A stretch of DNA of 7,554 bases from an uncultured Treponema sp. (GTDB taxonomy: Bacteria; Spirochaetota; Spirochaetia; Treponematales; Treponemataceae), in NCBI GenBank assembly GCA_946403565.1, contig CAMJAJ010000050.1, positions 1 to 7,554 on the forward strand. Direction: 5' to 3'. Position 1 is the first letter of the stretch. Each line of letters opens with the position of its first letter. A program made the translations under genes and the position numbers. Of this stretch, positions 6,802 through 7,554 are shown piece after piece. Below the pieces are notes generated by a model. The model was not told the origin of the DNA, searched no databases, and was given only the letters and a program-made list of their open reading frames with translations.

Positions 6802-7554
6802 CTACAGGTTTCCCTTGGTCTTTGCGAAGCGTTCCGTGCGGGCCTCCTTGTTGTAGCTGCCCTTGAACTTCTTGAGGTCGCCCTTGATGTTCTTGAGCCG
6901 GGAGTCCGCGTTGGGATGGGTCTTGCAGAAGCCCGCCGTCTGTCCCGCCTCCTTTTCCTTGAGCAGGGTCAGCATGTCCTCCATGGCCTTGGGGTCGTAG
7001 CCCGCGTCGTCCATGAGCGACAGGGCCTTCTTGTCCGCCTGGAACTCCTGCGTCTTGGAGTAGCCGGAGGTCACGACCTGATTCACGATGTCGTCGACGC
7101 TGTCCTTGAATCCCTCGAGCAGCTGCGAGCTTGAACCGGAGCCGGCCTGGGTGGCCTTGATGAGCTCGTTCGTGGCCCGGCTGGAGCGGATGGCCTTCAC
7201 GCTGTGGCCCAGCTGGATGTGGGCGACCTCGTGCGCTATGACGGCCGCCAGCGCATCCTCGTCATGGGCGCACTCCATGAGCCCCCTCGTTATGAGGATG
7301 TGGCCGCCCGGCGTGGATATGGCGTTCACTTCGTCCGTGTCCAGAATGCCCACGTAGTAGCCCTTGTACAGCACGGGCATGTCGGATGCCTGGGTTATGG
7401 CGGCGCAGATTCTGTTGGCGTATGCCGTCGCGGCCTTGTTCTGGTAGAGGCGGTAGTTCTCGAGGACCGTCCCGGCGACGGCCCTGCCTATGTAGTACTG
7501 CTGTTCGGGGGTGATTTCCTCGGCGATGTTCGCGATGGAAGTGGAGGCGGCCTC
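6802..7554 (-). CDS. M48-family zinc metallopeptidase (N-terminus cut by window edge)
   Basis: The frame is open to the right edge; 250 residues are visible and the start lies outside. The zinc motif HEVAH is at visible residues 108-112 within AVIAHEVAHIQLGH. The third ligand is probably E170 in QEFQADKKAL, matching the ExxAD motif of M48. THPNADSRLKNI (about 212-223) is the usual C-terminal family signature. The visible N-terminal part (ITPEQQYYIGRAVAGTVLENY) matches the helix that precedes the catalytic core in periplasmic or lipoprotein M48 peptidases such as the BepA/LoiP group, so export is likely, but the signal peptide is out of view. The likely role is envelope protein quality control. 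The C-terminus is lysine-rich (last 25 residues). The gene forms an apparent operon with the cyclase gene, which begins 2 bp after its TAG stop. An in-frame ATG at 7380 is internal and would remove conserved sequence, so it is not the start. Confidence 0.9.
   Translation of the reverse strand, partial: EAASTSIANIAEEITPEQQYYIGRAVAGTVLENYRLYQNKAATAYANRICAAITQASDMPVLYKGYYVGILDTDEVNAISTPGGHILITRGLMECAHDEDALAAVIAHEVAHIQLGHSVKAIRSSRATNELIKATQAGSGSSSQLLEGFKDSVDDIVNQVVTSGYSKTQEFQADKKALSLMDDAGYDPKAMEDMLTLLKEKEAGQTAGFCKTHPNADSRLKNIKGDLKKFKGSYNKEARTERFAKTKGNL

Noticed and set aside
1..7554. Mobile element, CRISPR array, tRNA or defence system
   Set aside because: I found no transposase, integrase, spaced direct repeats, cloverleaf-like segments or defence-family motifs. 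The composition looks uniform apart from short promoter and intergenic patches.

Overview
The window is a GC-rich bacterial chromosomal segment with ordinary, densely packed genes and no sign of a mobile element, CRISPR array, tRNA or rRNA. The mix of genes (a CHASE2-type class III nucleotide cyclase, a BvgS-like sensor kinase with two periplasmic solute-binding modules, a UPF0237-type ACT protein and a clostridial/spirochaetal style of AroB) fits a Gram-negative, spirochaete-like organism, possibly a GC-rich member of the Treponema group. That is an inference from family resemblance, not a proven assignment.

Layout: the left half reads on the + strand. It holds the tail of an unrecognised gene (1-228), 3-dehydroquinate synthase aroB (248-1372), and a large membrane hybrid histidine kinase (1501-4284). 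The right half reads on the - strand and converges on it. From the right edge leftwards these are a zinc metallopeptidase of family M48 (6802-7554, N-terminus cut by the window edge), a CHASE2 adenylate cyclase (4763-6799, only 2 bp after the peptidase gene), and a small ACT-domain protein (4450-4719). The two groups meet at 4285-4449, which carries GC-rich hairpins and a striking 41-bp palindrome that overlaps the last codons of the ACT gene.

How the genes may work together: the peptidase and cyclase genes look like one transcription unit, pairing envelope proteolysis with a membrane sensor that makes cAMP. The sensor kinase has no partner response regulator or Hpt protein in view. aroB is a housekeeping enzyme of aromatic amino-acid synthesis with no evident link to its neighbours.

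The most interesting signal is regulatory. Three genes (aroB, the kinase and the ACT gene) each have a sigma-70-like promoter, TTGCAA or TTGAAA, a spacer of exactly 17 bp, then TAGAAT or TATAAT. In each case the -10 box ends only 6-8 bases before the start codon. Transcription would then begin at or within about a base of the ATG, implying leaderless mRNAs as a recurring habit of this genome. The ACT promoter is also framed by an inverted repeat around its -10 box.
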